DNA of 11,968 bases from Bacteroidales bacterium (GCA_029933755.1 JAOZNO010000044.1:1-11968), one strand, 5' to 3'; positions 1 through 8,578 are shown, counted from the first letter of the stretch. Program-made: numbers and translations. The notes: generated by a model from the letters alone, not told the origin.

Positions 1-3000
1 TTATTAAAGCAATTCATGAAGAGTATTTAAAAGCGGGGGCTGATATAATTGAAACGAATACATTTAATGGAACATCTATTTCACTAGCTGATTACCAAAT
101 GGAAAATTTAGCTTATGAGATAAACTTTGAATCGGCTAAAATTGCCAAAGAAGCAGTAGATAAGTACACAAGACAAAACCCCAGTAAACCGAGGTACGTA
201 GCTGGTTCCATGGGGCCAACAAATAAAACAGCTTCTATGTCACCGGATGTTAATGATCCGGGCTTTCGGGCAGTTAGTTTTGATGATTTAGTTAAAGCAT
301 ATGGTGAACAAGTAAATGGCTTGCTTGATGGGGGTGCTGACATACTTATGGTAGAAACCATTTTTGACACCTTAAATGCGAAAGCAGCACTTTTTGCAAT
401 TGATTCTATACTTGAAGAAAGAAATATTGATGAATTCCCGGTAATGGTTTCGGGTACGATTACTGATAAAAGCGGACGAACACTTTCTGGTCAAACACTT
501 GGGGCATTCCTGAATTCTGTTTCACATATTAAATTATTGAGTATTGGCTTAAATTGTGCTTTTGGAGCTAAAGATTTACGCCCTTATATTGAAGAATTAG
601 CTGATAAATCATCATTTTACATTAGTGCTCATCCAAATGCAGGTTTACCTAATGAATTAGGTGAGTATGATGAAACCCCTGAAAAAATGGGAATTCAAAT
701 TAAAGATTATCTTGATAACCAATTTGTAAATATAATTGGTGGCTGTTGCGGAACTACACCCGCACATATTCGTGAAATTGCAAAACTTGCGCAAAATGCA
801 GAGAATCACCACAAACACGATCACAAACCACAAACTAAATTAAGTGGTTTAGAGGCTTTAATTATTAATAAGCAAAGCAATTTTATTAATATTGGTGAGC
901 GTACCAACGTAGCCGGTTCACGTAAGTTTGCCCGCCTGATTAGAGAAGAAAAATATGAAGAGGCTTTAAGTGTTGCCAGACAACAAGTTGAAGCAGGAGC
1001 ACAAATCATTGATGTTAATTTAGATGATGCCATGCTTGATGCTGAAAAGGAAATGCACCGATTTTTAAACCTTTTAATGTCCGAGCCAGATATTGCCCGT
1101 GTTCCTGTTATGATTGATTCATCAAAATGGTCGGTTATTGAAACCGGTTTAAAATGCCTGCAAGGAAAAGCAATTGTGAACTCCATTAGTTTAAAAGAAG
1201 GTGAAGAGCAATTTATTGAACATGCAAAAAAAATTAAGCGTTACGGTGCTGCCACAGTAGTAATGGCCTTTGATGAAGAAGGTCAGGCCTCAACTTATAA
1301 ACGGAAAATTGAAATTTGTGAACGTGCTTATAAAATATTGCTTGAAAAAGTGAAATTTCCACCACAGGATATAATTTTTGACCCTAATATTTTAACAATT
1401 GCTACGGGAATTGAAGAACATAATAATTTTGCCATTGATTTTATTAACACTGTAAAATGGATAAAAGCAAATCTTCCATACGCTAAAGTAAGTGGAGGAA
1501 TCAGCAATTTGTCTTTTGCGTTTAGAGGTAATAATATAGTACGGGAAGCTATGCACTCTGTATTTTTATATTATGCTGTGCAAGCCGGACTGGATATGGG
1601 TATTGTAAATGCAGGTATGTTACAAATTTATGATGAAATACCTAAAGACTTATTAGAACTTACCGAAGATGTTGTTCTTAATAAAAAAGAAGATGCTACT
1701 GAAAAACTTATTGAATACGCAGCAAATGTGCAACAAGGAGGAAAAGTAGAACAAAAAAAGGATGAATGGCGTGAAAAACCTGTAGAAGAACGTTTAACAC
1801 ATTCATTAATAAAAGGTTTAACCGATTATATTGAAGAAGATGTAGAGGAAGCACGAAAGAATTTCAGTCAGGCGCTTGAAGTAATTGAAGGGCCCTTAAT
1901 GAAGGGGATGAATGTAGTTGGCAATTTGTTTGGAGATGGTAAAATGTTCCTGCCACAGGTAGTTAAGAGTGCACGGGTGATGAAAAAAGCAGTTGCCATA
2001 TTACTACCTTATATTGAACAGGAAAAATTAGAAAGTGGCATTAAAAACACATCTGCAGGAAAAATATTATTAGCTACCGTAAAAGGTGATGTTCATGATA
2101 TAGGAAAAAATATTGTAGGAGTTGTTTTACAATGTAATAACTTTGAAATTATTGACCTTGGTGTAATGGTTCCTGCCGAAAGAATACTAGAAGCTGCCGA
2201 AAATGAAAATGTTGATATAATTGGCTTAAGCGGACTAATCACTCCTTCATTAGAAGAAATGGTACATGTAGCAAAGGAAATGAAACGCAAAGGAATGAAC
2301 ATTCCTTTACTGATTGGAGGTGCTACAACTTCAAAATTACACACTGCTGTAAAAATAGAACCAATGTATGATGGTTCTACGGTGCATGTTGTTGATGCTT
2401 CAAAAAGTGTGAGTATTACCAGTCAATTACTATCTAAAAATAAAAAACAAGCTTTTGTTGATAAAATAAAAGATGAGTATGAGATAGTTAGAGCAAAATA
2501 TCAGGAAAAGCAAAGAAAACTGGTATCTTATGAACTTTCTAAATCAAATAAAATTGACATTAACTGGAATAATGAACAAATTCACAAACCTCAGTTTATA
2601 GGAACCAAAGTTTTTGAAAATTATCCATTAGCTGAAATAGCTAAATATATCGATTGGTCATTTTTCTTCCATGCATGGGAAATTAAGGGTCGATATCCAG
2701 CCATTTTGGAACATCCGGAAAGAGGCGAAGAGGCAAAAAAACTATTTGCCGATGGACAAGAGATGCTTCAAAAAATTATTGATGGTAAAATGCTTCAGGC
2801 AAATGCGGTTATTGGTTTTTATCCTGCAAACAGTACTGGTGAATCTATTGAGCTTTACAAGGATGAAAACAAAAGTGAACAATTGGCTGCATTTCACCAT
2901 TTAAGGCAGCAATCTGAAAAAGATGCCAATAGCTCTTATGATTACTTTCTATCATTAGCTGATTATATTGCACCAAAAGAAAGTAATTTAACAGATTATA

Positions 3001-3497
3001 CTGGTGGATTTGCTGTAACCACAGGTATTGGACTTGAAAAATGGGTGAAAATGTATGAAGACGATCATGATGATTATAATGCTATTATGATAAAAATAAT
3101 GGCTGATCGTCTTGCTGAAGCCTTTGCTGAATTAATGCACCAAAAGGTTAGAAAAGAGTTTTGGGCTTATGCACCAAATGAAGATTCTAGTCTTGAAGAC
3201 TTAATTAAAGGGAAATATCAGGGAATTCGCCCTGCAATTGGTTATCCTGCCTGCCCGGAACATTCTGAAAAACAAGTACTTTTTGATTTAATGGATGTTG
3301 AAAATAAAACAGGAATAAGTTTAACTGAAAGTTTTGCTATGTATCCGGCAGCTTCGGTTAGTGGTTTTTATTTTGCAAATTCTCAATCAAGATATTTTAA
3401 CTTAGGTAAAATTGATAGTGAGCAATTAACAGATTATGCAAAACGAAAAGGAATTGATATTGATTTGGCAAAAAAATATTTAAGCGTTAATCTTTAG
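1..3497 (+). CDS. metH: Cobalamin-dependent methionine synthase, 5' truncated by window edge
   Basis: Transfers a methyl group from 5-methyltetrahydrofolate to homocysteine through methylcobalamin, giving methionine and tetrahydrofolate in the cytoplasm. The frame is open from base 3, giving 1164 residues. E. coli MetH has about 1227, so some 60-65 N-terminal residues lie outside the window; the ATG at 99 is internal. All modules are visible, numbered within the fragment. The homocysteine domain (about 1-265) has its zinc cysteines in GLNCA and GGCCGTTP. The folate domain starts near 293 (INIGERTNVAGS). A cap domain is followed by the B12 domain with DVHDIGKN, whose cobalt-ligand His is at 698 (bases 2094-2096). 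The C-terminal reactivation domain has the SAM-binding motif RPAIGYPACPEH from residue 1076. The gene appears intact to its TAG stop and ends 16 bp from the convergent phosphatase gene. Identification is near certain from similarity to remembered E. coli MetH along the whole length. Confidence 0.97.
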   Translation, partial: IKAIHEEYLKAGADIIETNTFNGTSISLADYQMENLAYEINFESAKIAKEAVDKYTRQNPSKPRYVAGSMGPTNKTASMSPDVNDPGFRAVSFDDLVKAYGEQVNGLLDGGADILMVETIFDTLNAKAALFAIDSILEERNIDEFPVMVSGTITDKSGRTLSGQTLGAFLNSVSHIKLLSIGLNCAFGAKDLRPYIEELADKSSFYISAHPNAGLPNELGEYDETPEKMGIQIKDYLDNQFVNIIGGCCGTTPAHIREIAKLAQNAENHHKHDHKPQTKLSGLEALIINKQSNFINIGERTNVAGSRKFARLIREEKYEEALSVARQQVEAGAQIIDVNLDDAMLDAEKEMHRFLNLLMSEPDIARVPVMIDSSKWSVIETGLKCLQGKAIVNSISLKEGEEQFIEHAKKIKRYGAATVVMAFDEEGQASTYKRKIEICERAYKILLEKVKFPPQDIIFDPNILTIATGIEEHNNFAIDFINTVKWIKANLPYAKVSGGISNLSFAFRGNNIVREAMHSVFLYYAVQAGLDMGIVNAGMLQIYDEIPKDLLELTEDVVLNKKEDATEKLIEYAANVQQGGKVEQKKDEWREKPVEERLTHSLIKGLTDYIEEDVEEARKNFSQALEVIEGPLMKGMNVVGNLFGDGKMFLPQVVKSARVMKKAVAILLPYIEQEKLESGIKNTSAGKILLATVKGDVHDIGKNIVGVVLQCNNFEIIDLGVMVPAERILEAAENENVDIIGLSGLITPSLEEMVHVAKEMKRKGMNIPLLIGGATTSKLHTAVKIEPMYDGSTVHVVDASKSVSITSQLLSKNKKQAFVDKIKDEYEIVRAKYQEKQRKLVSYELSKSNKIDINWNNEQIHKPQFIGTKVFENYPLAEIAKYIDWSFFFHAWEIKGRYPAILEHPERGEEAKKLFADGQEMLQKIIDGKMLQANAVIGFYPANSTGESIELYKDENKSEQLAAFHHLRQQSEKDANSSYDYFLSLADYIAPKESNLTDYTGGFAVTTGIGLEKWVKMYEDDHDDYNAIMIKIMADRLAEAFAELMHQKVRKEFWAYAPNEDSSLEDLIKGKYQGIRPAIGYPACPEHSEKQVLFDLMDVENKTGISLTESFAMYPAASVSGFYFANSQSRYFNLGKIDSEQLTDYAKRKGIDIDLAKKYLSVNL

Positions 3498-3513
3498 CAT
3501 CAACAAAAGGATA

Positions 3514-6447
3514 TTACATGTGCCAGCGTATGGCCATAACGGTAACATCATCTGTTTGCTCTTTGTCCTTTTTCCATTTTTCAAAAATTCCGCCCAATAT
3601 ATTTTTTTGCTCATCCATTGGCATATCTTTAATTTCCTGGAGTAATAATTTAAATCTCTTTTTTAAGAATTTACGATTATTAAGTCCAAACTGATCATGA
3701 TAGCCATCAGAAAAAAGATAAATTAAATCATTATTCTGTAACTTTATCGTGTAATTTTTAAATGGGATTTCCTTGGGATGCCATCCAATTGGGTTTTTAG
3801 TAGCTTTATACTCTATAATTTCACCTTTACGGATAATATATAAAGAACTATATGCACCTGAAAAATTTAGTGTATTTGTACCTTTTTCAATAGAGCAAAG
3901 TGCAATATCCAGTCCATTCTGATTTATTTCACCCTTCCGTTCAAAAACATTTTTTACATTTATTCTAAGTTGTTCCAATGCTTTTGCCGGAGTATTCACC
4001 TCTTGCCGTTTTACAATATCATCAAGAAAAGAAATACCCAACATGGTTAAAAAACCTCCAGGAACACCATGTCCTGTACAGTCTGCTGCTGCAAAAATAA
4101 CATGGCTTTCAACTTCTGTGACATAATAAAAATCGCCACTAACCACGTCTTTGGGCTTAAATAGTATAAAGTAATCGTTTAATAATGATTTTACAGTTTC
4201 ATCAGCTGGCAATAATGCACTTTGTATTGTTTGTGCATAATTTATACTATCGGTAACATCTTTATGAGCTGATTCTACATTTTTTTTTTGCTTTTCCACT
4301 TCGTCAGAATATCTTTTTATTTCAATATTCCGTTGATCCAGCTCCAGTGTTTGTGCAAAAAATTTCTGATTTAATTTATCTTGTTCTTCAGAATATTTTT
4401 GTATTTCAATATTCCGTTGTTCAACTTCCATTTTTTGTGCAAATAGTTTTTGATTTGTTTCTTCCTGGGCTTTTGAAATACGTTCTACTTCACTATTTCT
4501 CTGCTCAACTTCCATTTTTTGAGCAAACAGCTTTTGGTTTAACTTCTCTTGCTCATTTAAAAACTGCTTAATTTCAACATTCCGTTGCTCAACTTCAAGT
4601 GTTTGTGCAAAAAGTTTCTGATTTAAACTCTCCTGCTTCTTTGATTGTTTTTCAAACTCTATTTGTACACTTTTCCTATTTATTACTGATGCTAGAGTTT
4701 TGCAAATAGTTTCCAAAAACTCCTCTTCATAATCCTTTTTTTGATGTCCGTGAGCCAGATAAACATTAAGAACACCAAGTACTTTACCGTGAAACATAAT
4801 AGGCATATTATAATGACCATGTGGAGTCATTCCTTCCGGATGAAAATCATGTTTATCACTAATATGGTCACAATAAACCATACTTTTTTGTTCTAGTGCT
4901 TTACCACAAAGACACTGTCCTGGCTTAACTATAGCACACATTTTTAATAATGATTCACCTAAATTTTTCTGGGCAATCATTTCCAAATTTCCATCTTTAT
5001 TTGTTACAAAAATAGAACCTTTTGTTTCAAACTTTAACCAGGATATTTTTAAAATTTCCTCAATCGCATCCTGTAAAAATACATTTAGACTTCTCTGTTC
5101 TCCTGTAATATTACCTAATATTTTTGCAATAACTGCATGTACCCGTATATCTTTATATATTTTTATGTGCTTTTTCCTGCTACGTCTTAAAAGAACTATT
5201 AAAAAAATAAATAGAAGTAGGATTATCACAATAGTAAATATCACAATAAATAATATTCTATTATCAGACTTAAGAGCATTTTTCTCTTCTGTCAAAGCAT
5301 TAATCCTTATATCCTCAATTATCTCATAACTTTCTTGTACAATTTTATTTCGTTCCTTATTCTTTGTTTGTAACAACTCAGCATATTTATTTTGATACCA
5401 ATTTGCCTTCTTGTAATCTTTTGTTTGTGTTAAATAAGTAATCAGGGCAGGTAAAATTTCTAATTTTAATATCGAATGGTTATATTTATTGGCAATTTCT
5501 AATGCTTTAGTTGCAGAACTAATCGCTAAAGGCAAGTTTCCTTCAACTTTATATACCTTACTTTGAAATTTATAAACCCTACTCCTATCAAAACTTGAAC
5601 GTTTTGCAGCATCCATAGCCAAATTAAGGTTTGTATGTGCCTTGTTGTATTCATGCTTATATGCATAAACTAAAGCCCTATTTACAAGTATAGACACTTG
5701 ATATCCTTTCTTTTTATCAACATCCAAACTCTTATTGTAATATACAATTGCACTATCATACTCTTCTATGGCACCATAATAGTACGCCATTGTATATAAA
5801 GAGTTAAGCAGTCCTTGACTATCATCTATCTCATATCTAATATCTAAAGCTTTTTTGTAAAAACTATATGCATTCTTATATTCTTCCTTTTTTTCATATA
5901 CAATACCAAGTTGATTATAAGAATAGGCCAATTGTTTTAACTTCTCGGTAGGCTCCTTAATTTTTTTATTTTCTTCAATAGCTTGAATAAATAAGTTTTC
6001 AGCTTTGCTAAGATTCAGATTTTGAGCCAAATAAACTCTTGCCAAATTGTTATAGCAAGAACCTAAAGGTTTTCCCTTTTCTTTTGCTAAATTAAATGCT
6101 TCATAATAAGTATTTAAAGCAAGTTGATAAATGTCATGTCGAAGATATAAAAAGCCTAACTTTTCATACCATAATCTACAATAATCAAAACTATTGTTTT
6201 TAAAAAGAGAGATTCCTTTTTTAGCAATACTTGCAGCTTTACCCCATTCGTTATTTTCGTAATAATTAAATGAGTTAAGAAGAAGAGAATTAATTATTGA
6301 GTCTGGTTTTTCCTGATCCAGACTTTCTTCTAGTAGTTGCTCAAGGCTATCAATATCAATTCTGTTTTGTGAAAAAACAGATAACATTTCCAATTTAGGA
6401 AAGAGCAATACTATAAGGAAAAATATTTTTAATATAGCCTGCTGCAT
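3514..6447 (-). CDS. Membrane TPR-GAF-SpoIIE (PP2C-type) serine phosphatase
   Basis: A 977-residue signalling protein. Residues 1-26 look like a signal peptide (hydrophobic run, then VFS-Q). Residues about 51-362 form roughly eight TPR repeats, predicted periplasmic. One membrane helix spans 398-420 and is followed by RRSRKK, placing the rest in the cytoplasm. A GAF domain occupies about 434-598 and is unusually rich in Cys and His (CLCG at 512-515, HGHYN at 543-547). Four exact 28-residue repeats (605-716) form the linker. The SpoIIE/PP2C domain (about 740-977) opens with NYAQTIQSALLP and keeps the metal-binding acids: D772 in SGDF, D789 in DCTGHG, D914 in SDGY and D966-D967 in TDDV. It is therefore probably active on a phosphoserine or phosphothreonine protein, in the family typically an anti-anti-sigma (STAS) protein, but none is encoded nearby. 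The ATG start is 158 bp from the upstream hemerythrin gene and no good promoter is visible in that gap, so cotranscription is possible. The substrate and signal are unknown. Confidence 0.9.
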   Translation of the reverse strand: MQQAILKIFFLIVLLFPKLEMLSVFSQNRIDIDSLEQLLEESLDQEKPDSIINSLLLNSFNYYENNEWGKAASIAKKGISLFKNNSFDYCRLWYEKLGFLYLRHDIYQLALNTYYEAFNLAKEKGKPLGSCYNNLARVYLAQNLNLSKAENLFIQAIEENKKIKEPTEKLKQLAYSYNQLGIVYEKKEEYKNAYSFYKKALDIRYEIDDSQGLLNSLYTMAYYYGAIEEYDSAIVYYNKSLDVDKKKGYQVSILVNRALVYAYKHEYNKAHTNLNLAMDAAKRSSFDRSRVYKFQSKVYKVEGNLPLAISSATKALEIANKYNHSILKLEILPALITYLTQTKDYKKANWYQNKYAELLQTKNKERNKIVQESYEIIEDIRINALTEEKNALKSDNRILFIVIFTIVIILLLFIFLIVLLRRSRKKHIKIYKDIRVHAVIAKILGNITGEQRSLNVFLQDAIEEILKISWLKFETKGSIFVTNKDGNLEMIAQKNLGESLLKMCAIVKPGQCLCGKALEQKSMVYCDHISDKHDFHPEGMTPHGHYNMPIMFHGKVLGVLNVYLAHGHQKKDYEEEFLETICKTLASVINRKSVQIEFEKQSKKQESLNQKLFAQTLEVEQRNVEIKQFLNEQEKLNQKLFAQKMEVEQRNSEVERISKAQEETNQKLFAQKMEVEQRNIEIQKYSEEQDKLNQKFFAQTLELDQRNIEIKRYSDEVEKQKKNVESAHKDVTDSINYAQTIQSALLPADETVKSLLNDYFILFKPKDVVSGDFYYVTEVESHVIFAAADCTGHGVPGGFLTMLGISFLDDIVKRQEVNTPAKALEQLRINVKNVFERKGEINQNGLDIALCSIEKGTNTLNFSGAYSSLYIIRKGEIIEYKATKNPIGWHPKEIPFKNYTIKLQNNDLIYLFSDGYHDQFGLNNRKFLKKRFKLLLQEIKDMPMDEQKNILGGIFEKWKKDKEQTDDVTVMAIRWHM
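4300..4635 (-). repeat. Four tandem 84-bp in-frame repeats encoding 28-residue coiled-coil units
   Basis: Four contiguous units lie at 4552-4635, 4468-4551, 4384-4467 and 4300-4383 (protein residues 605-632, 633-660, 661-688, 689-716). Each follows the pattern Q-[ED]-x-x-NQK-[LF]-FAQ-x-[ML]-E-[VL]-[ED]-QRN-x-E-[VI]. The length is exactly 28 residues, or four heptads, with no gaps between units, so helical phase would be kept through the block. The units join the GAF domain to the SpoIIE phosphatase domain. The DNA copies have diverged while the protein pattern is conserved, which suggests selection on the protein rather than a recent DNA expansion. Confidence 0.9.
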
Positions 6448-6605
6448 AAATCCAATAGTTTATGTGCCAATAAAGTATATTTTTGAATTTTATTCTTTGT
6501 GTTTTCTGTTTTACAAGCAATCGTTTATCTAAAATAAGTACTTTTTACTTCCAACTAAATGCCTATTTATTGAATAAACATGAAAAACTATTTTAGTAAA
6601 TTAAG

Positions 6606-7022
6606 TTACAGTGTAATATTTTGCTTTTTGAAATATTCAACATACTGAACATCTGCACCCTGAATATGGTTTAATAACCAGTCTTTTAAATAGTCTAAAA
6701 GCTTATAATGAACATTTTCCTTTCCTGAATTATGTTCCTCCTTATACAAGCTTGTTCTTTCGAAAAAAACAGTATGTAGTAATAAGTGAGTTTCTGTATC
6801 CGGGTACTCATATTCACTAAAAATTTCTTCTTCAGTTTTAAAATGATAATGGGCATATTCTTCCATTTCATCTAAAATTTCATCGGTTATATCCTGTGCT
6901 TTCCCTTCCATAAAAGCATCATATAACCTATTTATCATATCAACAAGTTTTTTATGTTGTTCATCTATTGATTCAATACCTAATTCATAAAATTCGTTCC
7001 AGGTAATAAATTTTTTTCCCAT
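6606..7022 (-). CDS. Bacteriohemerythrin, downstream copy of a tandem pair
   Basis: A 138-residue single-domain hemerythrin, the usual length for the bacterial family. These are four-helix-bundle cytoplasmic proteins that bind O2 (and in some cases NO) at a non-heme diiron centre. All seven expected iron ligands are present: H23 (DEQHK), H60 and E64 (HFKTE), H79 and H83 (HLLLH), H119 and D124 (HIQGAD). The N-terminal W8 and the YP at 73-74 are also typical. It aligns without gaps to the neighbouring hemerythrin, with about 65 of 138 identical positions by hand count. It starts with ATG 39 bp after that gene's stop, so the two are probably cotranscribed. Whether it stores, carries or senses O2, NO or iron cannot be told from sequence. 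It lies 158 bp upstream of the phosphatase gene. Confidence 0.95.
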   Translation of the reverse strand: MGKKFITWNEFYELGIESIDEQHKKLVDMINRLYDAFMEGKAQDITDEILDEMEEYAHYHFKTEEEIFSEYEYPDTETHLLLHTVFFERTSLYKEEHNSGKENVHYKLLDYLKDWLLNHIQGADVQYVEYFKKQNITL

Positions 7023-7061
7023 CGTTTTCTTATTAAATTAATCTTTACCGTACTAAATAAA

Positions 7062-7484
7062 TTACAAGAATTCATCAATTTCCTGTTCTTTAAAATAAGC
7101 TACATACTTAGTATCTTCACCTTGAATATGCTCAATAAGCCAATCACGCAAAAATATCATTATATCGTAAGTAACTGTTTTTTCACCCGCAGCAATTTTC
7201 TGCTTAAACTCAATAGTTTTCATTACAAATGATTCATGAACGGTTTTATGTTCTTCATAATCCGGATAAGAATATTTTTCAAAAATCTCATGCTCAAACC
7301 CAAAATGGTACTGAGTATAATCAATCATTTCATCAAGAATTTCAGATACCACATCATAAGCCTTTGCTGATAAAAAAGCATCATACAACTTGTTTATAAG
7401 CTCAACAAGAACCTGGTGCTGTTTATCAACCTCTTCGTGGCCAATAGAATAGGCATCACTCCAATTAATTAATGTTTTAATCAT
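7062..7484 (-). CDS. Bacteriohemerythrin, promoter-proximal copy of a tandem pair
   Basis: A 140-residue single-domain hemerythrin with a complete diiron site at the same positions as its neighbour: H23 (DKQHQ), H60 and E64 (HFGFE), H79 and H83 (HKTVH), H119 and D124 (HIQGED). It has no signal peptide and no fused sensory or output domain, so it is a free cytoplasmic diiron protein that should bind O2 or a related ligand. The conserved core (LINKLYDAF, EILDEM, DWL-x-x-HIQG) is shared with the downstream copy, while surface positions and the C-terminal tail (EIDEFL) differ. This points to an old duplication with room for separate roles. The ATG is preceded only by an A/T-rich leader, normal for Bacteroidota. 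A promoter-like element lies about 105 bp upstream, making this the likely first gene of its transcript. Confidence 0.95.
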   Translation of the reverse strand: MIKTLINWSDAYSIGHEEVDKQHQVLVELINKLYDAFLSAKAYDVVSEILDEMIDYTQYHFGFEHEIFEKYSYPDYEEHKTVHESFVMKTIEFKQKIAAGEKTVTYDIMIFLRDWLIEHIQGEDTKYVAYFKEQEIDEFL

Positions 7485-7587
7485 AACTTATTATATTATA
7501 TTTTAACAACTTAGATTTGTAAACAGAATTTACTACAATCCAAAAAAATCAGCCTTCCATAACTATGTTAATTCAAAAAAAGACTAT

Positions 7588-7618
7588 CAAAGGTACAAAC
7601 TAATATTAGATATTACAA
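7588..7618 (-). promoter_or_regulatory. Bacteroidota-type promoter for the hemerythrin pair
   Basis: On the minus strand a TTG (bases 7616-7618, in GTTG) is followed by 20 bases and then TACCTTTG (7588-7595). This matches the Bacteroidota -33 TTG / -7 TAnnTTTG arrangement and its usual spacing. It points at the hemerythrin ATG at 7484 and would give a leader of about 95 nt. It lies just past the probable terminator of the preceding gene, which supports a real transcript start here. No start site has been mapped. Confidence 0.5.
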
Positions 7619-7672
7619 CACTATCACATATTATCAATGATTTAAGTGCCATCTTTTCCAAAAATGTCATAC

Positions 7673-7694
7673 AAAAAACAAAGCTTACTTTGCT
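7673..7694 (-). terminator. Intrinsic terminator overlapping the glycosyltransferase stop codon
   Basis: Minus-strand reading gives CAAAG-TAAG-CTTTG followed by six T residues. The 5-bp core stem (7688-7692 with 7679-7683) can extend by a G-T wobble and an A-T pair. The TAA stop codon (7685-7687) lies in the loop. The stem is short and AT-rich, so strength is uncertain, but it sits at the end of the gene and just before a promoter-like element serving the next genes. Confidence 0.5.
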
Positions 7695-8578
7695 AAACGT
7701 GAAAAGTATAACAGTTTATAAAAATCAAATAAATATAAACCTCCAATATTTTTTTTCACTAAGCTTAAAATTAAGGGCGCAAACAAAAAACCTATCCATA
7801 CTAAAACATATTTCATACCAAAACGAGAAGTTTTTTTATAAATACGAAGTATCTTAAGCTCATTATCAAACCCCTTATCATTAATAAATTTTTTAATTTC
7901 TGCTAAGCTTTTTAACGCATATTCTGATTTTTGTATAAATTCAATATTACTCTCTGAATAAATATGTTGCGTTGGGTTATCTATGTGGGTAACTGAAATT
8001 TCATTTTGTTTTAAACGAAAACCAAATAGAGTATCTTCGTGTCCGTATTGATTTAATCGCTCATCAAATTGTATTTGAGAAAGAACCTTTGCATGAACAA
8101 CAAAATTATTAGTCATAAATGATTGATATGGTTTCTCAGCTCGCTTTTCTGCTAAGATACTTTCACGTTCAAGCCCATATTTCCATCTCAAATAGTGTTT
8201 TTTATCAGGACGTTTATCCAAATAGCTTCGTCCGCCACAAATCACTAAGTGGTTATGCTCAATTTGTTTTAAATAATGCTTAATATAATTATGATTGGTA
8301 ATTTGTGAGTCGCAGTCCAGAAACAGTAAGTAATCATAACCATTGTATGACAGGAAAAGATTTCTAATTCTTGAACGGCCTATATTTTTTTCTAACTGAA
8401 CATATCTAATTCTATCAGTTTTTGCAAGTTTCTTGTTTATTTGCCGAAACTCTATATTTGAGGCATCGTCAATAAGAATTATTTCAGAGGGAATTTTGTT
8501 TTTTTCAAGCTGAGCCCAAAGATCTCTAACTAGATTTGTTACATCACAATTATATACAGGTATACAGACAGATAACAT
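7685..8578 (-). CDS. Family 2 (GT-A fold) glycosyltransferase
   Basis: A 297-residue predicted inverting glycosyltransferase, which would transfer a sugar from a nucleotide-sugar donor to a glycan or lipid acceptor at the cytoplasmic membrane face. Numbered from the chosen ATG, the GT2 signatures are SVCIPVYN at 3-10, IDDAS at 36-40 (nucleotide binding), LFLDCDS at 85-91 (DxD-like metal site) and GHED at 179-182 (probable catalytic acid region). A hydrophobic segment at about 256-274 could anchor the C-terminus. I chose the ATG at 8578 because the family normally begins directly with the first beta strand; an in-frame TTG at 8599 would add seven residues. It follows the histidine kinase by 114 bp on the same strand and is followed by a probable terminator. 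Donor and acceptor sugars cannot be predicted, and no other polysaccharide gene is in view. Confidence 0.88.
   Translation of the reverse strand: MLSVCIPVYNCDVTNLVRDLWAQLEKNKIPSEIILIDDASNIEFRQINKKLAKTDRIRYVQLEKNIGRSRIRNLFLSYNGYDYLLFLDCDSQITNHNYIKHYLKQIEHNHLVICGGRSYLDKRPDKKHYLRWKYGLERESILAEKRAEKPYQSFMTNNFVVHAKVLSQIQFDERLNQYGHEDTLFGFRLKQNEISVTHIDNPTQHIYSESNIEFIQKSEYALKSLAEIKKFINDKGFDNELKILRIYKKTSRFGMKYVLVWIGFLFAPLILSLVKKNIGGLYLFDFYKLLYFSRLAK

Noticed and set aside
3522..3534. GCCA-GCGTA-TGGC hairpin between metH and the phosphatase gene as a shared terminator
   Set aside because: A 4-bp stem without a T-tract in either direction, and it lies within the phosphatase coding sequence. No convincing terminator is visible at this convergent junction.
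6566..6597. Inverted repeats (TTTATT-G-AATAAA and ACTA-TTT-TAGT) after the downstream hemerythrin as operator or terminator
   Set aside because: Short A/T-only or near A/T-only arms are expected by chance here. The second is followed by T residues on the minus strand, but a 4-bp stem is too weak to call.
6448..6605. A separate promoter for the phosphatase gene
   Set aside because: The best candidate (TACTTTAT on the minus strand) misses the -7 consensus at two positions and has no TTG at a proper distance.
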